A stretch of DNA of 64,000 bases, from contig NZ_ABVL01000004.1 in NCBI RefSeq assembly GCF_000173075.1, forward strand, positions 310,001-374,000. Direction: 5' to 3'. This document shows positions 37,204-47,980 of the stretch, in pieces (positions within the stretch are counted from its first letter, which is position 1; every line of letters starts with the position of its first letter). The DNA comes from Chthoniobacter flavus Ellin428 (GTDB lineage: Bacteria; Verrucomicrobiota; Verrucomicrobiia; Chthoniobacterales; Chthoniobacteraceae). A model generated the notes under the pieces. The model was not told where the DNA came from. It worked only from the letters and a program-made list of their open reading frames with translations, and did not search any database. Position numbers and translations under genes: made by a program.

Positions 37204-38319
37204 ATGAAATTCCCCTCTCTCGCTAGCGCTGTTGGTGTTCTCGCACTTTTTGCCTCGACTGGTTTGGCGACGGAGGACTTTTACGTCGGCACCTACACGA
37301 AATTCTTCGGCAGCAAGGGCATCTACCGTTTTCAATTCGACGAAAAGAGCGGTGCGGTCTCGCCGGGGCAGCTCGCGGTGAAAACGGTGAGTCCTTCGTG
37401 GGTCATCATTCACCCGAATCGGCGCTGGGTTTATTCGGTGAACGAGGGGCCGGAGGGGAAGGTAAGCGCATTCCGCATTGCGCCGGACGGTCAGTTGCAA
37501 CTGCTCAGCCAGCAAAGCGCGAAGGGGGCGGACCCGTGCCATCTTTCGCTGGATCAGACGCATCGCTTCCTCTTCGTTGCGAATTACACCTCCGGTTCCG
37601 TTGCGTCCCTGCCCGTGCAGCGCAATGGCGCGCTCGCTCCCGTCGCGAGTTTCCAGCAGCAGCACGGCGGCGGGGTGAATAAGGACCGGCAGGAAGGCCC
37701 GCATGCGCACAGTATTTATCCCGGTCCGGCAAACAACTTCATCTATTCCTGCGACCTGGGGAACGACCACATCGAGCGCTACCGCTTCAATGAGGAAAAA
37801 GGCACGCTCACGCCAGTCAAGACACCGGCCGCGAAGATCGCGCCGGGCTCTGGTCCGCGGCATCTCGTATTGGACCCGCGTGGTTTCGCCTATCTCGTCA
37901 ATGAAATGGGTAACACCGTGACGGTGCTCCGCTGGGACAAAGAGGGCGGGACGATGCACACGATCCAGACCGTGCCCACGCTGCCCAAGGACTTCTCGGG
38001 ACAAAACACCACGGCCGAGATCGCCCTGCATCCGAATGGCCATTTCCTCTACGCCTCCAATCGCGGACACAACAGCATTGCGGTCTTTGCCGTCGGTGAA
38101 AACGGCCGCCTCTCGTTCGTCGAGCACGCGTCCACGAAGGGTAAGACCCCGCGCAATTTTGCCTTCGATCCGACCGGTCGCTGGCTGCTCGCCGCGAACC
38201 AGGATTCCAACGATATCTTCGTCTACCGCGTGAACAGCTACACCGGCAAACTCACCCCGACCGCCCAGCGTGTCCGCGTCGGCGCCCCGGTGTGCGTGGC
38301 GTTCGTGCAGGGGAAATAA
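37204..38319 (+). CDS. Secreted lactonase-family beta-propeller
   Basis: 371 residues with a Sec signal peptide (~1-22, ending TGLA-TE). Seven-bladed propeller text of the COG2706 family: DFYVGTYTKFFGSKGIYRF, WVIIHPNRRWVYSVNE, PCHLSLDQTHRFLFVANYTSGSVA, GPHAHSIYPGP, PRHLVLDPRGFAYLVNEM, NFAFDPTGRWLLAANQDSNDI. It is a paralogue of the Tat-exported protein at 10674-11945 but uses a Sec leader. Its ligand is unknown. Confidence 0.87.
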   Translation: MKFPSLASAVGVLALFASTGLATEDFYVGTYTKFFGSKGIYRFQFDEKSGAVSPGQLAVKTVSPSWVIIHPNRRWVYSVNEGPEGKVSAFRIAPDGQLQLLSQQSAKGADPCHLSLDQTHRFLFVANYTSGSVASLPVQRNGALAPVASFQQQHGGGVNKDRQEGPHAHSIYPGPANNFIYSCDLGNDHIERYRFNEEKGTLTPVKTPAAKIAPGSGPRHLVLDPRGFAYLVNEMGNTVTVLRWDKEGGTMHTIQTVPTLPKDFSGQNTTAEIALHPNGHFLYASNRGHNSIAVFAVGENGRLSFVEHASTKGKTPRNFAFDPTGRWLLAANQDSNDIFVYRVNSYTGKLTPTAQRVRVGAPVCVAFVQGK

Positions 38320-38349
38320 TCCTCCACAGGCGCGAAGCGCGACTCTTCC

Positions 38350-38416
38350 TTAATCCTTAATCTTTGATCGTTAATCCTTAATCTCCTCCCGGCCGGAAAA
38401 GGATTAAGGATAAAAG
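38350..38416. repeat. Heptamer-array hairpin, site C
   Basis: Left arm is heptamers TTAATCC TTAATCT TTGATCG TTAATCC TTAATCT. A shorter, degraded right arm GGATTAAGGATAAAAG follows (38401 on). Located between two convergent gene ends (38319 and 38431), where it could act as a bidirectional terminator. Confidence 0.75.
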
Positions 38417-38430
38417 AGCACCCTCTTTCC

Positions 38431-38937
38431 TTACGCCGGCTTGACGTAAATCCCAATCACCGGCCGCGGGTAGGCCGAGGGCGAAACGAAATCGCTCACG
38501 AAACCGCTTTCCGTGCGAATCTCGACGTGGCCAGCATCCGGTCCGCCGTAAACGATGACTGCGCCGACCGGAGCCTTGTAAGGGTTCTTGATGGAAAGCT
38601 CCTTGAAACCGTAGTTGCGAGTGAGTTCGTCACCGGCTTCACGCGCCCAGGCGCTGGTCGGGCGGCTTTTGATGACATCGGCGGCCACCAGCGCGTCCTT
38701 CACGTAGGCCCAGCAATGCCACGTCATGTGCGGATGCGCGCGCTGCCGGGCGATCTGCGCGGCGCGGATCATGCGCGGGTCGTAGTGCAGCCCGTGCGAT
38801 TTCGGCCCAAACATCCCCTGTTCCCCAGTCGACAGTTCGCGCGTCTTCGATTTGTCCAAGAGCGATTCGTCAGCGGAAGCGACGGCCGCGGTGGAAAGCA
38901 AAACGGCCAACAGGATAGGCAGGTGGAATTTCATCAT
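38431..38937 (-). CDS. Secreted CHAP/NlpC-like cysteine-peptidase-fold protein
   Basis: 168 residues (a second ATG follows immediately) with a signal peptide (~1-23, ending VASA). The pattern HCWAYVKDALVAADVI (candidate catalytic Cys), AWAREAGDEL, then APVGAVIVYGGPDAGHVEIRT (candidate catalytic His) fits a CHAP or NlpC/P60 amidase fold. These often cleave peptidoglycan peptides. The assignment rests on motif spacing only. Confidence 0.6.
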   Translation of the reverse strand: MMKFHLPILLAVLLSTAAVASADESLLDKSKTRELSTGEQGMFGPKSHGLHYDPRMIRAAQIARQRAHPHMTWHCWAYVKDALVAADVIKSRPTSAWAREAGDELTRNYGFKELSIKNPYKAPVGAVIVYGGPDAGHVEIRTESGFVSDFVSPSAYPRPVIGIYVKPA

Positions 38938-40290
<1,353 letters not shown>

Positions 40291-40318
40291 CCCGGCCCGC
40301 TCCCCAAGAGCAGCTTTT

Positions 40319-40362
40319 CACGCCCGTCATCGGTTTCTCCGGTGGCGGGCGTGTTGCTTTTA
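40319..40362 (+). terminator. Probable terminator after gap
   Basis: CACGCCCG (40319-40326) pairs with CGGGCGTG (40346-40353) around a loop that itself has CGG/CCG potential, followed by TTGCTTTT. It lies 28 bp past the gap stop codon. Confidence 0.75.
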
Positions 40363-40492
40363 GAGAGGGGGGCGGTCTCTAATCTGGCTATTATCCATTT
40401 TGCGTTGCGCCAGGATGGCGATGCAGATGCGCTCCTCAAGAAACTTTCATCAGCATTTCGGCGTCACCGTGGACGAGTAACGCAGTGTGCAT

Positions 40493-40723
40493 CTATTTTC
40501 TTTTCCGCCCGATACCTAGAAGATCAAGAAGGTAGAAGGAAAGGCCGCACACGATCCAGCACAGCGGCATGCCGAGCAGCATGCCGAGCAACACACCCGC
40601 CCACCATGGGAGCGACGTAAAACGATGCAGCAACGTCATCGTTGCGAAGATTCCAACAATCTGGAGGGGGACCATGACGACGTCCGTAATATCCCATCCT
40701 TTACTTTTGGGTCTTGCGTTCAT
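40493..40723 (-). CDS. Small two-helix membrane protein
   Basis: 76 residues. Two hydrophobic segments (DVVMVPLQIVGIFATMTLLH and WWAGVLLGMLLGMPLCWIVC) and a basic C-terminus GIGRKRK. No family recognised. It stands alone between gap and pgk on the opposite strand. The 40724-41000 stretch beside it shows nothing supportable. Confidence 0.5.
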   Translation of the reverse strand: MNARPKSKGWDITDVVMVPLQIVGIFATMTLLHRFTSLPWWAGVLLGMLLGMPLCWIVCGLSFYLLDLLGIGRKRK

Positions 40724-41000
40724 GATCGGGCAATCTGGCTGGGATCATACGGCAGCGTCCCAGAAACTGGCAAGATGCGCGAGTGATGAGGACGGAAGGC
40801 GAGAAGTGGAAAGAGCCAGTGCCGGTCGACAGTTTCCGAGTTTGTGTGATGCAAAGGTGATCCCGGGATACGCTGTGGAACACTCGCCGTGGTAGGCCGG
40901 CAAAACATGCAAAATCCTTCCCGGCGGCCTTTTCCTCTCGCCCCCGGCAAAGTGCTTGTCTTTTCGCACTGCAAGGCGCTTCATTTCGCCCCTCACTTTT

Positions 41001-42245
41001 ATGGCCAAACTCTCTGTTCGCGATCTCGATCTAGCTGGCAAACGCGTCTTTGTGCGCGTCGACTTTAATGTCCCGCAGGACAAAAAGACCGGCGAAATCA
41101 CCAACACGGCCCGCATCAGCGCGGCCCTGCCGACCATTCAGTACATTCTCGACCAGGGTGGGTCCGTCGTCCTGGCCAGCCACCTCGGCCGCCCGGGTGG
41201 CCAGCGCGTGGAAAAGCTTTCGCTCAAGCCGGTGGCTGACAAGCTCGCCGAACTGCTCGGCAAGCCGGTGAAATTCCTGCCCGACTGCGTCGGCGCGGAA
41301 GTGGAAGCGGCGGCCGCGGCGCTCAAGCCCGGTGAAGTGATTCTGCTCGAGAACCTGCGCTTCCACATCGAGGAAGAGGGGAAGGTGAAGCGCGAGGACG
41401 GGACGAAGGAAACGGCCGATCCGGCGAAGGTCGCGGCCTTCCGCGCCAGCCTTTCGAAGCTCGGCGATATCTATGTGAATGACGCTTTTGGCACCGCACA
41501 CCGTGCGCACTCGTCGGTGGTCGGCGTCGATCTGCCGATCAAGGCAGCCGGCTTTCTCATGCAGAAGGAGCTCGAGGCCTTTGCCGCGGTGCTCGACAAT
41601 CCGCAGCGCCCGGTGCTCGCCATCCTCGGCGGCGCGAAGATCGCGGATAAGATCCCGCTGATCAACAACCTCCTCGACCGGGCCAACGAGATCATCATCG
41701 GCGGCGGCATGGCTTTCACCTTCAAGAAGGTGCTCGAAGGCATGGAGATCGGAAACAGCCTCTTCGACCCGAAGGGTGCGGAGATCGCCAGGGAGCTTTT
41801 TGACAAGGCGGCCACGAAGGGCGTGAAGATTCATCTGCCCACGGATTTCATCTGCGGCGACAAATTTGGTCCGGATGCCAATACCAAGACGGCGACGGAT
41901 AAGGAAGGCATTCCCGCGGGCTGGGAAGGCATGGACGGCGGCCCGGCGACCCGCAAGGCGTTCTCCGAGGTGATCGCCCGTGCGAAGACGATCATCTGGA
42001 ATGGACCTCCCGGGGTATTCGAATTTGAACCGTTCATGGGTGGCACCAAGGCCATGGCCGAGGCCATCGCGGCGGCGACGGCGAAGGGCGCGGTCACCGT
42101 GGTCGGAGGTGGCGATACCGCGACCGCGGCGAAGAAGTGCGGGATCATCGACAAGGTCACCCACGCCTCGACCGGCGGCGGCGCCTCGCTCGAACTGCTC
42201 GAAGGCAAAACCCTGCCCGGCGTGGCCGCGCTGAACGATAAATAA
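41001..42245 (+). CDS. pgk: Phosphoglycerate kinase
   Basis: 414 residues from ATG 41001 (the frame is open 45 bp further but without homologous text). It transfers phosphate from 1,3-bisphosphoglycerate to ADP. Motifs: [84 protein letters not shown], and [11 protein letters not shown]. tpiA follows after 12 bp in an operon. Confidence 0.96.
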   Translation: MAKLSVRDLDLAGKRVFVRVDFNVPQDKKTGEITNTARISAALPTIQYILDQGGSVVLASHLGRPGGQRVEKLSLKPVADKLAELLGKPVKFLPDCVGAEVEAAAAALKPGEVILLENLRFHIEEEGKVKREDGTKETADPAKVAAFRASLSKLGDIYVNDAFGTAHRAHSSVVGVDLPIKAAGFLMQKELEAFAAVLDNPQRPVLAILGGAKIADKIPLINNLLDRANEIIIGGGMAFTFKKVLEGMEIGNSLFDPKGAEIARELFDKAATKGVKIHLPTDFICGDKFGPDANTKTATDKEGIPAGWEGMDGGPATRKAFSEVIARAKTIIWNGPPGVFEFEPFMGGTKAMAEAIAAATAKGAVTVVGGGDTATAAKKCGIIDKVTHASTGGGASLELLEGKTLPGVAALNDK

Positions 42246-42257
42246 CGCTCTACTGCC

Positions 42258-43022
42258 ATGCGTAAGAAAATCATTGCCGCCAACTGGAAGATGAACCAGA
42301 CGATCGCCGACGCGGCGTCTTATCTGGACAGTTTCCTCCTCGAAGTCGCCGACGAAAAGCGGATCGACATCGTCATCGTCCCGCCCTTCACCGCGCTTGC
42401 TTATGTCTCCGAAAGGCTGAGCAAAGTGCAGCACGTGAAATCCGGGGCGCAGAACATGCATTGGGAAAAGAACGGCGCCTTCACCGGTGAGATCAGCGCG
42501 GGGATGATTCGCGAGTTGTTCGCGCGCTATGTCGTGCTCGGTCACAGTGAGCGCCGCACGCTCTTCGGCGAGACCGACGAGATCGTGAACAAGAAGACCA
42601 AGGCGGCGATCGCGGCGACGTTGACCCCGATCGTGTGCATTGGTGAGACGCTTGCTGAGCGCGATGCTGGCCAGGTCGAGCAGGTGCTCCACACGCAGCT
42701 GACCGGCAGCCTCGCCGGCATTCCGGCGAAGGAGCTCGCTGACGTCGTTCTCGCTTATGAGCCCGTGTGGGCCATCGGCACCGGCCGCACGGCGACTCCC
42801 GAACAGGCGCAGGAAGCGCACGCTTACATTCGCAAGGTGCTCGCGGAGATTTCCGATGCGGCGACGGCGGAGAAGGTGCGCATTCAGTACGGCGGCAGCG
42901 TGAAGCCCGGCAACACCGGCGCGCTCATGGGCCAGCCGGACATCGACGGCGCGCTCGTCGGTGGCGCCAGCCTGGTTGCCCGGGACTTTGCCGAGATCGT
43001 GAAGATCTCGGCGGCGTTGTAG
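42258..43022 (+). CDS. tpiA: Triosephosphate isomerase
   Basis: 254 residues. Interconverts dihydroxyacetone phosphate and glyceraldehyde 3-phosphate. Catalytic Lys in AANWKMNQT, His in VVLGHSERR, Glu in VVLAYEPVWAIGTG, and the phosphate loop in IQYGGSVKPGN. Twelve bases after pgk. Confidence 0.96.
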   Translation: MRKKIIAANWKMNQTIADAASYLDSFLLEVADEKRIDIVIVPPFTALAYVSERLSKVQHVKSGAQNMHWEKNGAFTGEISAGMIRELFARYVVLGHSERRTLFGETDEIVNKKTKAAIAATLTPIVCIGETLAERDAGQVEQVLHTQLTGSLAGIPAKELADVVLAYEPVWAIGTGRTATPEQAQEAHAYIRKVLAEISDAATAEKVRIQYGGSVKPGNTGALMGQPDIDGALVGGASLVARDFAEIVKISAAL

Positions 43023-43036
43023 TCGCTAAGATTCAA

Positions 43037-43126
43037 GTGCTTAGTACTTAGTGCTCAGTTCTTAGTAGAGATCACGCGTTCACGCGTTGCGGTTCTCCTA
43101 CTAAGCACTTAAGCACTAAAACTCAG
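43037..43126. repeat. Heptamer-array hairpin of a third type, site E
   Basis: Left arm (43037-43068) is tandem heptamers TGCTTAG TACTTAG TGCTCAG TTCTTAG; the right arm (43098-43126) is their inverted counterpart CTACTAAGCACTTAAGCAC.... It sits between convergent tpiA and the oxidoreductase gene. Same design as the TTAATC hairpins but a different unit. Confidence 0.8.
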
Positions 43127-43148
43127 CGACCTCGGTGGTCGTGCAACT

Positions 43149-44195
43149 TCAAAGCCGCACGGTCCGCCCTGTCCTGGCCGACTCGTAGATCGCCAGCACC
43201 AACTGCACCGCCCGTCGCGCTTCGCCGCCGGGGATCATCGGTGGCCGGCCTTCGAGAAGGGCGCGACTGAGGTCGCCGACGAGCACGCGGTGGCCGTCCC
43301 AGCTCATGCCACGGGGATCGCCGCTGCCGACCTTGAGCGTGCCTTGGGAGAGCTCGGCGCGGATGCTCTCATCCTCGGGTTGAGGATCGGCGAAGACCCA
43401 GCGCACCAGTCGGTCATTGATCAATGTCGCTGAGCCGCGGTCGCCGACGATCTCGATCCGCACATCATCGCCCGGCCAGGCAGAGGTTGCCGCTTCGATT
43501 ACGCCGAGTCCGCCGTGCGCATAGCGCAGGGTGGCGGCGACGGTGTCCTCGGCTTCGATCATCGTGTGAGAAAGTTTGGCAGCGAAGGCGCTGACTTCCT
43601 CCGGCAACCCGGCAATCCACTGCAACAGATCCACCGCATGAATGCCTTGATTGATGAGTGCACCACCGCCGTCGAGCTTGTAGGAACCTTTCCACGAGGA
43701 GGACGAGTAGTATTCGTCCGAGCGCCACCACTTGATGTAAGCACTGCACGAAACGAGCCGGCCGAAGCGTCCTGTCTCCACGGCCTGCTTCACCGTCTGC
43801 GCGGCGCGCTGCAGTCGCATTTGGAAAACACCGGCGAGCGTGCCACCACCGCGTTCGGCAGCAGCGACGATGCGATCGACGGCGTCGAGCGAAACTTCCA
43901 ATGGCTTCTCACAGAGCACCGCTTTGCCCGCTTCGAGGAAAGGCACGGCGACGTCGGCATGAGCGCCGCTCGGTGTGGCAATCGTGACCGCGCGGATTTC
44001 CGGATCGGCAATCAGCGACTCGAGGCTCTCCGCGGAGCGGCAGCCAAACTTCGCGGCGAACGCGTTCCGGTTTTCGGCCGAGCGGGTCCACACGGCGACG
44101 AGCCGCGCTTCCGGCGTTTCCTTGATGGCTTGCGCATGCACCTCGGCAATCATGCCGGTGCCGATGACGGCAAAGCCGATCGGAGAAATATTCAT
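43149..44195 (-). CDS. Gfo/Idh/MocA-family NAD(P)-dependent oxidoreductase
   Basis: 348 residues. N-terminal Rossmann fold (FAVIGTGMIAEVHAQAIKE near residue 8; AVTIATPSGAHADVAVPFLEAGKAVLCEKPLEVS with the conserved EKP). The second half has YSSSSWKGSYKLDGGGALINQGIHAVDLLQWI, typical of the C-terminal domain. It probably oxidises a sugar or inositol derivative. No signal peptide; appears monocistronic between two hairpin repeats. Confidence 0.9.
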   Translation of the reverse strand: MNISPIGFAVIGTGMIAEVHAQAIKETPEARLVAVWTRSAENRNAFAAKFGCRSAESLESLIADPEIRAVTIATPSGAHADVAVPFLEAGKAVLCEKPLEVSLDAVDRIVAAAERGGGTLAGVFQMRLQRAAQTVKQAVETGRFGRLVSCSAYIKWWRSDEYYSSSSWKGSYKLDGGGALINQGIHAVDLLQWIAGLPEEVSAFAAKLSHTMIEAEDTVAATLRYAHGGLGVIEAATSAWPGDDVRIEIVGDRGSATLINDRLVRWVFADPQPEDESIRAELSQGTLKVGSGDPRGMSWDGHRVLVGDLSRALLEGRPPMIPGGEARRAVQLVLAIYESARTGRTVRL

Positions 44196-44229
44196 TCAGC
44201 GTTTACCGTCCAGATGGCTCCAAAAAAGA

Positions 44230-44299
44230 GCCCGCGAATCACGCAGATGACGCGAATCAAGCCAACTTCATTCGCGTCCATCTGTGTCATTCGCGGGCA
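44230..44299. repeat. Imperfect inverted repeat with CGCAGATGACGCGAAT arms, site F
   Basis: GCCCGCGAATCACGCAGATG... (44230-44258) faces ATTCGCGTCCATCTGTGTCA... (44270-44299) with a few mismatches and a ~11-bp loop. It lies upstream of the oxidoreductase and downstream of citrate synthase, both on the minus strand, so it may end the citrate synthase transcript. Confidence 0.75.
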
Positions 44300-44333
44300 A
44301 AACCGAAACAAGGCCGACTTAGTTCTCCGTCTT

Positions 44334-45458
44334 TCAGCGTTCGGCAATCGGGACGACCTTCTTGCCGACCGGGGCGCCGGCGTATTCGCTCAGCGGGCGG
44401 AAGAGGCGGTTGTCGCCGTACTGCTCGAGGACGTGCGCCGTCCAGCCGCTCATGCGAGAGATGGCGAAGATCGGGGTGAAGAGATCGGTCGGGACGCCGA
44501 GCGAGTAGTAAACCGTGGCCGAGTAGAAATCGACGTTGGCGTTGAGGCCCTTGCGTTCCTTCATGATCGTCGCGATACGCTCGCTCATCTGAATCCACTT
44601 CGCATCGCCCAGTTCTTCGCTGAGCTTGATGGCCATGGCCTTGAGGTGCGGGGCGCGCGGGTCGAGTACCTTGTAGACGCGGTGGCCGATGCCCATGATC
44701 TTCTTCTTCTGCGCCAGCGCTTCTTCGATCCACGCATCGACTTTGTCGAGCGAGCCGATTTCCTGGAGCATGTGGATGACGCCCTCATTGGCGCCGCCGT
44801 GCAGTGGGCCCTTGAGTGCGCCGATTGCGGCGCTGATCGCGGAATACATGTCGCTGAGCGTGGAGGCGACGACGCGGCTGGTGAAAGTGCTGGCATTGAA
44901 GCCGTGCTCGGCGTGCAGCACATAAGCAACGTCGAGCGTCTGGGTCGCTTCGGAGCCCGGTTCCTTGCCGGTCATGAGCCACAGGAAGTGCGCGGCTTCG
45001 CCGAGGTCCTTGCGAATTGGCGGAAGATCCTGGCCGGTCCGGTAACGATGGAAATAGGCGGCGACGATGCCGATCTGCGCTACGAGCTTGATGGCGATGG
45101 CGTGGCTCTCCGGCATGTCGAGATCATGGCGGACCGTGGGGTAGCACCCGAGCATGCTCACCGCGGTGCGCATGATATCGATGGGCGCGGCGGTCTTCGG
45201 CGCGCTCGTGATCCAGTCGATCACGCCTTGGGGCAATTCGCGTTCGGCCCGCAGCGCGGTGGTAAGGGCGTCGAGTTCCTTTTGAGTCGGCAGCCGATTG
45301 TGCCAGAGGAGGTGGACGATTTCTTCGTAACTGACCTTGCCGGCAAGTTCATTGATGTCGTAGCCGCAGTAGATGAGTTGGCCGACGTCCCCGCGCACGT
45401 CTCCGATGCGGGTTTCCGCGGCGATGATCCCTTCAAGCCCTCGTGAAATGACTGCCAT
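44334..45458 (-). CDS. Citrate synthase (short bacterial form, possibly 2-methylcitrate synthase)
   Basis: 374 residues, the length of the short CitZ/PrpC-type group. Catalytic residues visible: His in GPLHGGANEGVI, His in IMGIGHRVYK, and Asp in NVDFYSATVYYSLG. The N-terminus RGLEGIIAAETRIGDVRGDVGQLIYCGYDI is typical. No prp genes adjoin, so a citrate synthase role in the TCA cycle is the simpler reading, but 2-methylcitrate synthase activity cannot be excluded. Confidence 0.92.
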   Translation of the reverse strand: MAVISRGLEGIIAAETRIGDVRGDVGQLIYCGYDINELAGKVSYEEIVHLLWHNRLPTQKELDALTTALRAERELPQGVIDWITSAPKTAAPIDIMRTAVSMLGCYPTVRHDLDMPESHAIAIKLVAQIGIVAAYFHRYRTGQDLPPIRKDLGEAAHFLWLMTGKEPGSEATQTLDVAYVLHAEHGFNASTFTSRVVASTLSDMYSAISAAIGALKGPLHGGANEGVIHMLQEIGSLDKVDAWIEEALAQKKKIMGIGHRVYKVLDPRAPHLKAMAIKLSEELGDAKWIQMSERIATIMKERKGLNANVDFYSATVYYSLGVPTDLFTPIFAISRMSGWTAHVLEQYGDNRLFRPLSEYAGAPVGKKVVPIAER

Positions 45459-45583
45459 AGTGGTGATACGATTTAATTGGTTGGAAAACTGTCACGCTTT
45501 GCGTCGGGCAATCGTTGCCGTCCTGCGGACGAAAATAGATTCTCTGCCCCATGCTCCCGCTTCAAGTGCTAACGCGCGAAATC

Positions 45584-46534
45584 TCAAATTGATCCGATCC
45601 AGCGCAGACCGAGTTGCAGCCAGAAAGGAATGGTGAGCAGACCAAGAACGGACGTGAAGAGAACCGAGCGCATGGCCAGCGATGGGTCGCCATTGTAGTG
45701 CTTGGCGAGAATGACCGGGATCATCGCGCAAGGCATCGCCGCTTGAATGACGATGACGCGGCGCAACTCGATGGGACAGGGCAGCCAGATGGCGAGCGCG
45801 AGCATGAGCACGGGCAGAAGACCAAGGCGTAGCGCGCATGCGCCGATGCTGGTCATGATGCGACCGCCGGCGGAGAGATTGCGCATGTGGTCGGCAAACG
45901 TCGCACCGGTCAGGAGCACGCCGAGCGGAATAGCGGTGGCACCGAGTCGGTGAACGGCGTCCATCACCACGGAAGGCATCCACCAACGTGCGCCGGCAAA
46001 ATGGAGAGCGCCCGCGCCGAGGATGGCGATGAACGGGCCATTGATCACGTGACGCCAGCCGCCGCGATGCACCACGCCGGAGATGACCATGATTCCGATG
46101 GTCCACAGGGCGATTTCCACGCCGACATTGTGGATGAAGAGCACCGCGCTCGTGTCCTTGCCGAAACGCGTCTGCGCGATCGGCAACGCGAGATAGCCGT
46201 AATTGTAGATGCCGGTGGTAAACGCGAAGGTCCGGCGCGCGCGCGGCTCATGGGCATCGAAGAGCGGCGCGGCAAACCAGCAAATGGCGTAACCGAGAAC
46301 GACGGTGCCAAAACCGACGACCGGCGCGAGGAGCACGTTGCCGGCTTTCTCCAGCGCGGGATTCCCGAGGACCGTGTCGATGATGAGGCACGGGTAGAGC
46401 AGGTTAACGATGACCCGCAGCAGCGTCGCATCCGCCTCTTCGTTCAGCCAACCAATGCGCCGGATGATCCAACCCGCCGCAATGATGATGAAGACCGGGG
46501 CGACGGCGCCAAGGAGAGGAAGATATTCGGACAC
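45584..46534 (-). CDS. AEC-family (auxin efflux carrier-like) transporter
   Basis: 316 residues with about ten hydrophobic segments in two halves of five. N-terminus LLGAVAPVFIIIAAGWIIRRIGWLNEEAD and ATLLRVIVNLLYPCLIIDTVL, mid TTGIYNYGYLALPIA, and C-terminal AMPCAMIPVILAKHYNGDPSLAMRSVLFTSVLGLLTIPFWL fit the family. Members export or exchange organic acids and other anions; the substrate is unknown. Confidence 0.87.
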   Translation of the reverse strand: MSEYLPLLGAVAPVFIIIAAGWIIRRIGWLNEEADATLLRVIVNLLYPCLIIDTVLGNPALEKAGNVLLAPVVGFGTVVLGYAICWFAAPLFDAHEPRARRTFAFTTGIYNYGYLALPIAQTRFGKDTSAVLFIHNVGVEIALWTIGIMVISGVVHRGGWRHVINGPFIAILGAGALHFAGARWWMPSVVMDAVHRLGATAIPLGVLLTGATFADHMRNLSAGGRIMTSIGACALRLGLLPVLMLALAIWLPCPIELRRVIVIQAAMPCAMIPVILAKHYNGDPSLAMRSVLFTSVLGLLTIPFWLQLGLRWIGSI

Positions 46535-46621
46535 GAATCGAGTGCTGGATACTGCAGAATGCGGCGACCGCGATCAATCCAGATGGATCGCGGTTCGTCG
46601 CTCAGGATAGGGCGTTTGAGC

Positions 46622-47149
46622 TTAAGATTCGGGAGAAGCCGGATGCTCTTCGGAAGGCGTCTCCTTTTTCTTCTTCTTGTTCTTGCTCTGGCCGAGCACG
46701 GGGAACTCTTTGGTGAGGAAAGAGATCTCGAGTTCAGTCAGACCGTAAGGAATCGTGATGACGCCATCGCTGATTTGCTTGTCGATGACCATATCGATGA
46801 CCTTGCGCGTGTGCTTCTGGGTGCTGAGCATCGCGACTACGGAGCTGCCCCGCCGGGAACCGCTGAACGTGTCGAGGCTGATCCGCCCGTCTTCATCGAG
46901 CTTGAATGAGCAACCCCAGGTGCCGTTGGCGGCTTGGAAAGGGTAGATCGCGCGAATCATGCGCTCGTTGATGACCGGAATCTTTTCGATGAAGGCGTCG
47001 CGTGGCGGATTCTCAAGATGGACCGGACTGGAGAAAGTCTCGGTGTCCTGACGATTGCCCTCCACGTAAAAGCGGATGGCCACGGGAGGCTTGCCGCCCA
47101 TGCCCAAGGTGAAGAGGCCGAGCAAAACGCACAGGAGAGAGGTCTTCAT
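46622..47149 (-). CDS. Secreted hypothetical protein with a basic/acidic tail
   Basis: About 175 residues from ATG 47149, chosen because a signal peptide (MKTSLLCVLLGLFTLGMGG) starts there. Mature text includes PVAIRFYVEGNRQDTETFSSPVHL and KHTRKVIDMVIDKQISDGVITIPYG; the tail is KNKKKKKETPSEEHPASPES. No family recognised. Divergent from the BsuPI-like gene with a 74-bp spacer, so the two may share a regulatory region. Confidence 0.65.
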   Translation of the reverse strand: MKTSLLCVLLGLFTLGMGGKPPVAIRFYVEGNRQDTETFSSPVHLENPPRDAFIEKIPVINERMIRAIYPFQAANGTWGCSFKLDEDGRISLDTFSGSRRGSSVVAMLSTQKHTRKVIDMVIDKQISDGVITIPYGLTELEISFLTKEFPVLGQSKNKKKKKETPSEEHPASPES

Positions 47150-47223
47150 TTTCGTCGACGAGGAAAGGGTGGGGGCAAGGGAAGCCATTTGCCAACCATG
47201 CAGCGTCCAGCTAAAGGAGGGCG

Positions 47224-47847
47224 ATGAAATTCCGCGTCTCGATCCTCCTTCTCTCTACGGCTTTGCCTTTGGCCCTCCTTGCTGCGGATGATCGTCCGGC
47301 CGTCACGCCCACGCCGACGCCGAAGCCGACCATCCTGAAACGCTGGATGAAGACCTTTGGCCTGGCGAAGGATCAGCTCCCAAATACGAGCGCAACGGGA
47401 TTCATGGGGCTGGATATGGGAGTAGTGGCCGAGCCGGCCCACGTCGTCCTGCCCGAGACCAAGCAGGTGAAGGTGACCGTGACGCTGGCCAACGAGGGGA
47501 GAAAGATCAGGCAGCTCGAGTTCCCGACCTCACAGCGGATCGAGGTGCTGGTGAAATCGAAGGAGGGCAAGACCATCGAGCAGTGGTCGGAAGATCAGGC
47601 TTTCAACAACGAGCCGACGGTGGTGACGATCAATCCCCAGGAGCGGCTGGAATACAAGGCCACGATCCAGACCCGTGACATGGTGGTGGGCCAGACCTAC
47701 ACGATCGAGGCGTTCTTCCCGAATTTTGAGCAGTTGCGGAAATCGGTGACGATCACGGCCAGCAATACGCTTCCGGCCGCTACCCCGGATCCCAAAACTG
47801 GCATCATGCCGGCGGCGACACCCGCGGGCAAACATAAGAAGCTGTAG
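47224..47847 (+). CDS. Secreted protein with a BsuPI-like domain
   Basis: 207 residues with a signal peptide (~1-21), a Thr/Pro repeat (TPTPTPKPT), and a C-terminal half resembling the BsuPI intracellular proteinase-inhibitor fold (LEFPTSQRIEVLVKSKEGKTIEQWSEDQAF, LEYKATIQTRD, YTIEAFF). BsuPI-type domains are Ig-like; many bacterial copies are exported and need not inhibit proteases. Tail is Ala/Thr/Pro and basic. Confidence 0.75.
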   Translation: MKFRVSILLLSTALPLALLAADDRPAVTPTPTPKPTILKRWMKTFGLAKDQLPNTSATGFMGLDMGVVAEPAHVVLPETKQVKVTVTLANEGRKIRQLEFPTSQRIEVLVKSKEGKTIEQWSEDQAFNNEPTVVTINPQERLEYKATIQTRDMVVGQTYTIEAFFPNFEQLRKSVTITASNTLPAATPDPKTGIMPAATPAGKHKKL

Positions 47848-47980
47848 GTCGGAGTGCGTCTCCGCATCGGAGCCGGCGGGAGTGCTCCGTTGGCGCCGCA
47901 GCGGGAGGGCCTCATGCGGCACCTCCAGCTGCGCATCAGGCAGCGGTTACGATTTACCCTGCGCGAGGTGTGCCGCGACA

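Noticed and set aside
41031..42821. 596-residue antisense frame across pgk and tpiA
   Set aside because: Shadow of two fully conserved glycolytic genes; no domain, Arg/His-rich composition.
43515..45446. 643-residue antisense frame across the oxidoreductase and citrate synthase
   Set aside because: Spans two genes and their spacer, which a real gene would not do; no recognisable motifs.
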